From Clostridia bacterium (GTDB lineage: Bacteria > Bacillota_E > SLMV01 > PUMD01): a stretch of DNA of 5,317 nt. The first letter of the stretch is position 1, and every line of letters begins with the position of its first letter. The notes beneath the pieces were generated by a model. The model was not told where the DNA came from and made no database searches. It saw only the letters and a program-made list of their open reading frames with translations. Of this stretch, positions 4,471-5,317 are shown one piece after another. The position numbers and the translations under genes were made by a program. The stretch lies in assembly GCA_007128555.1 (NCBI GenBank), contig SKXF01000164.1, forward strand, positions 1 through 5,317, read 5' to 3'.

Positions 4471-4985
4471 TCAAATATCCTCCTCAACCACGCTTCCATG
4501 GTAACAATGACCGCTCGATCCTCAACCGCATCTCCTGCGTCGATGCAGTGCACAAAGTAACAATGCGTATTCTCATCAAAATCCATAGTTAATGTTCCGG
4601 GACTGAGAGTGATCAAATTGGCCAGGATCACAATGGCAGTCTTGTTGCGCAAACGCGTTGGAACTCGCACAATCCCCGGATGCATGGTGGGACGAATCTC
4701 CAGCGAATGCCCCGCCACGTTCAGCGCCCCCGAATAGACCTCGCGGAGGAACACGGGGATGAAAACGATGGCCAACCCCACCCTTCGAAGAATATCGATA
4801 ACCCCCAGGGGACGAAGCTGGGAGCGTCTGTGCCACCATTTATCTGTCTTCTCGGTTCTGATGGCAACTACGAGTGCAAACCCAGCCACCCCGAGACCCA
4901 ATGCGACAGTCACCCATGTGACCTCGCCCGCCAAGATAAGCCACACAATCAGTAAAACGAGAATGCGAAAGCCTCTTGCTATCAT
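4467..4985 (-). CDS. mrpE: Na+/H+ (cation/proton) antiporter subunit MrpE
   Basis: This 172-residue protein matches MrpE/MnhE/PhaE in length and layout. It has two N-terminal membrane helices (about 6-20, 24-42), a basic loop, a third helix (about 69-88), and a C-terminal cytoplasmic domain. The hallmark sequences are HPGIVRVPTRLRNK (102-115) and ANLITLSPGTLTMD (122-135). MrpE is a structural subunit of the Mrp antiporter, which exchanges Na+ for H+ across the membrane and in some anaerobes couples to respiratory or ferredoxin-linked modules. The gene starts 37 bases after the upstream antiporter subunit, with GGGGGAGGG about 9 bases before the ATG, and overlaps mrpF at ATGA. Confidence 0.95.
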   Translation of the reverse strand: MIARGFRILVLLIVWLILAGEVTWVTVALGLGVAGFALVVAIRTEKTDKWWHRRSQLRPLGVIDILRRVGLAIVFIPVFLREVYSGALNVAGHSLEIRPTMHPGIVRVPTRLRNKTAIVILANLITLSPGTLTMDFDENTHCYFVHCIDAGDAVEDRAVIVTMEAWLRRIFE

Positions 4986-5022
4986 GAACTCAGCCCTCCC
5001 CCAACATCGTTCCTGTTGAGAC

Positions 5023-5317
5023 TCACCAGAAAAGCATGATCATACCCACCAGAGCAAAGGCCACGACTAGAAGATGAATATCCTCTCCCTGACGGTACAG
5101 AAAAGAGCCACTCAGTGTGGCAACCCGGTCAACAGCTCTCGAGATCAGGTCCTTCGGCTGCAGCACTGTCCAGTAACCAAACGAGTCAATGAGTCCACGT
5201 ATCCCGAAGAAGAACCCAACGCCCCCGACGACAACCGCTATGCTTTTCAGGATCTTCATGGGCTCGTAGACCGCCATCCATGTCGAGCTCGGCAGCATCG
5301 TGGCAACGGTACCGTAC
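5023..5317 (-). CDS. C-terminal end of a proton-conducting antiporter subunit, probably MrpD-like (partial)
   Basis: The frame is open from the right edge to TGA (5025-5023) and gives 97 residues of a larger protein. An ATG at 5298 is internal, not a start. Two hydrophobic segments are seen: residues 22-43 (ILKSIAVVVGGVGFFFGIRG) and 80-97, ending in FW. Between them is a hydrophilic loop, YWTVLQPKDLISRAVDRVA. Position directly upstream of mrpE, in the classical order D-E-F-G, and a helix/loop/helix ending like that of NuoL/M/N-MrpA/D family proteins point to MrpD. The transport-active core with its Lys/Glu residues lies outside the window, so MrpD versus another NuoL/M/N-type paralog cannot be decided. 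Confidence 0.65.
   Translation of the reverse strand, partial: YGTVATMLPSSTWMAVYEPMKILKSIAVVVGGVGFFFGIRGLIDSFGYWTVLQPKDLISRAVDRVATLSGSFLYRQGEDIHLLVVAFALVGMIMLFW

Overview
The window looks like a piece of an anaerobic, probably thermophilic or acetogenic/fermentative Clostridia-type (Firmicutes) chromosome. This is inferred from the gene set, the strong AGGAGG-type ribosome binding sites and the tight gene packing; no taxonomic marker is present. All convincing genes lie on the minus strand, so the window is best read from right to left.

Right part (5317 to 3758): the end of an Mrp/Mnh-type multisubunit cation/proton antiporter operon. It holds the C-terminus of a large proton-conducting subunit (probably MrpD-like, cut by the window edge), then mrpE, mrpF and mrpG. 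E/F overlap by 4 bases (ATGA) and F/G by 1 base (TAATG).

Middle (3757 to 2680): about 1.08 kb without a recognisable gene. It contains a 49-codon ORF (3592-3443) whose ribosome binding site lies in a perfect 15-bp palindrome. The same frame stays largely open to about 3087 and may be a decayed gene. Several short repeats are present. At the left end is a regulatory block: a TGTGA-N6-TCACA palindrome of Rex/CRP type (2816-2833), an inverted repeat (2742-2772) and a good sigma-A promoter (TTGACG, 17 bp, TACAAT) placed to read leftwards.

Left part (2679 to 1): a membrane protein resembling ECF-transporter S components, then a 128-bp gap with direct repeats and a palindrome. After it come a NuoE/HydC-like [2Fe-2S] subunit, a stand-alone GHKL/HATPase protein, and the first 267 residues of a NuoF/HydB-like flavoprotein subunit, which runs off the left edge. 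The last two overlap by one base (TAATG). This is the layout of an electron-bifurcating or NAD(P)-linked [FeFe]-hydrogenase operon, but the catalytic subunit would lie beyond the window, so 'hydrogenase' is an inference.

Taken together, the genes suggest redox balancing with NADH and probably H2, next to a Na+/H+ exchange machine. The Rex-like site would fit control by the NADH/NAD+ ratio. I do not see a clearly new system. The most interesting points are the ATPase embedded between two electron-transfer subunits, its odd Cys/His/Trp-rich tail, the layered candidate operators, and the unexplained middle region.
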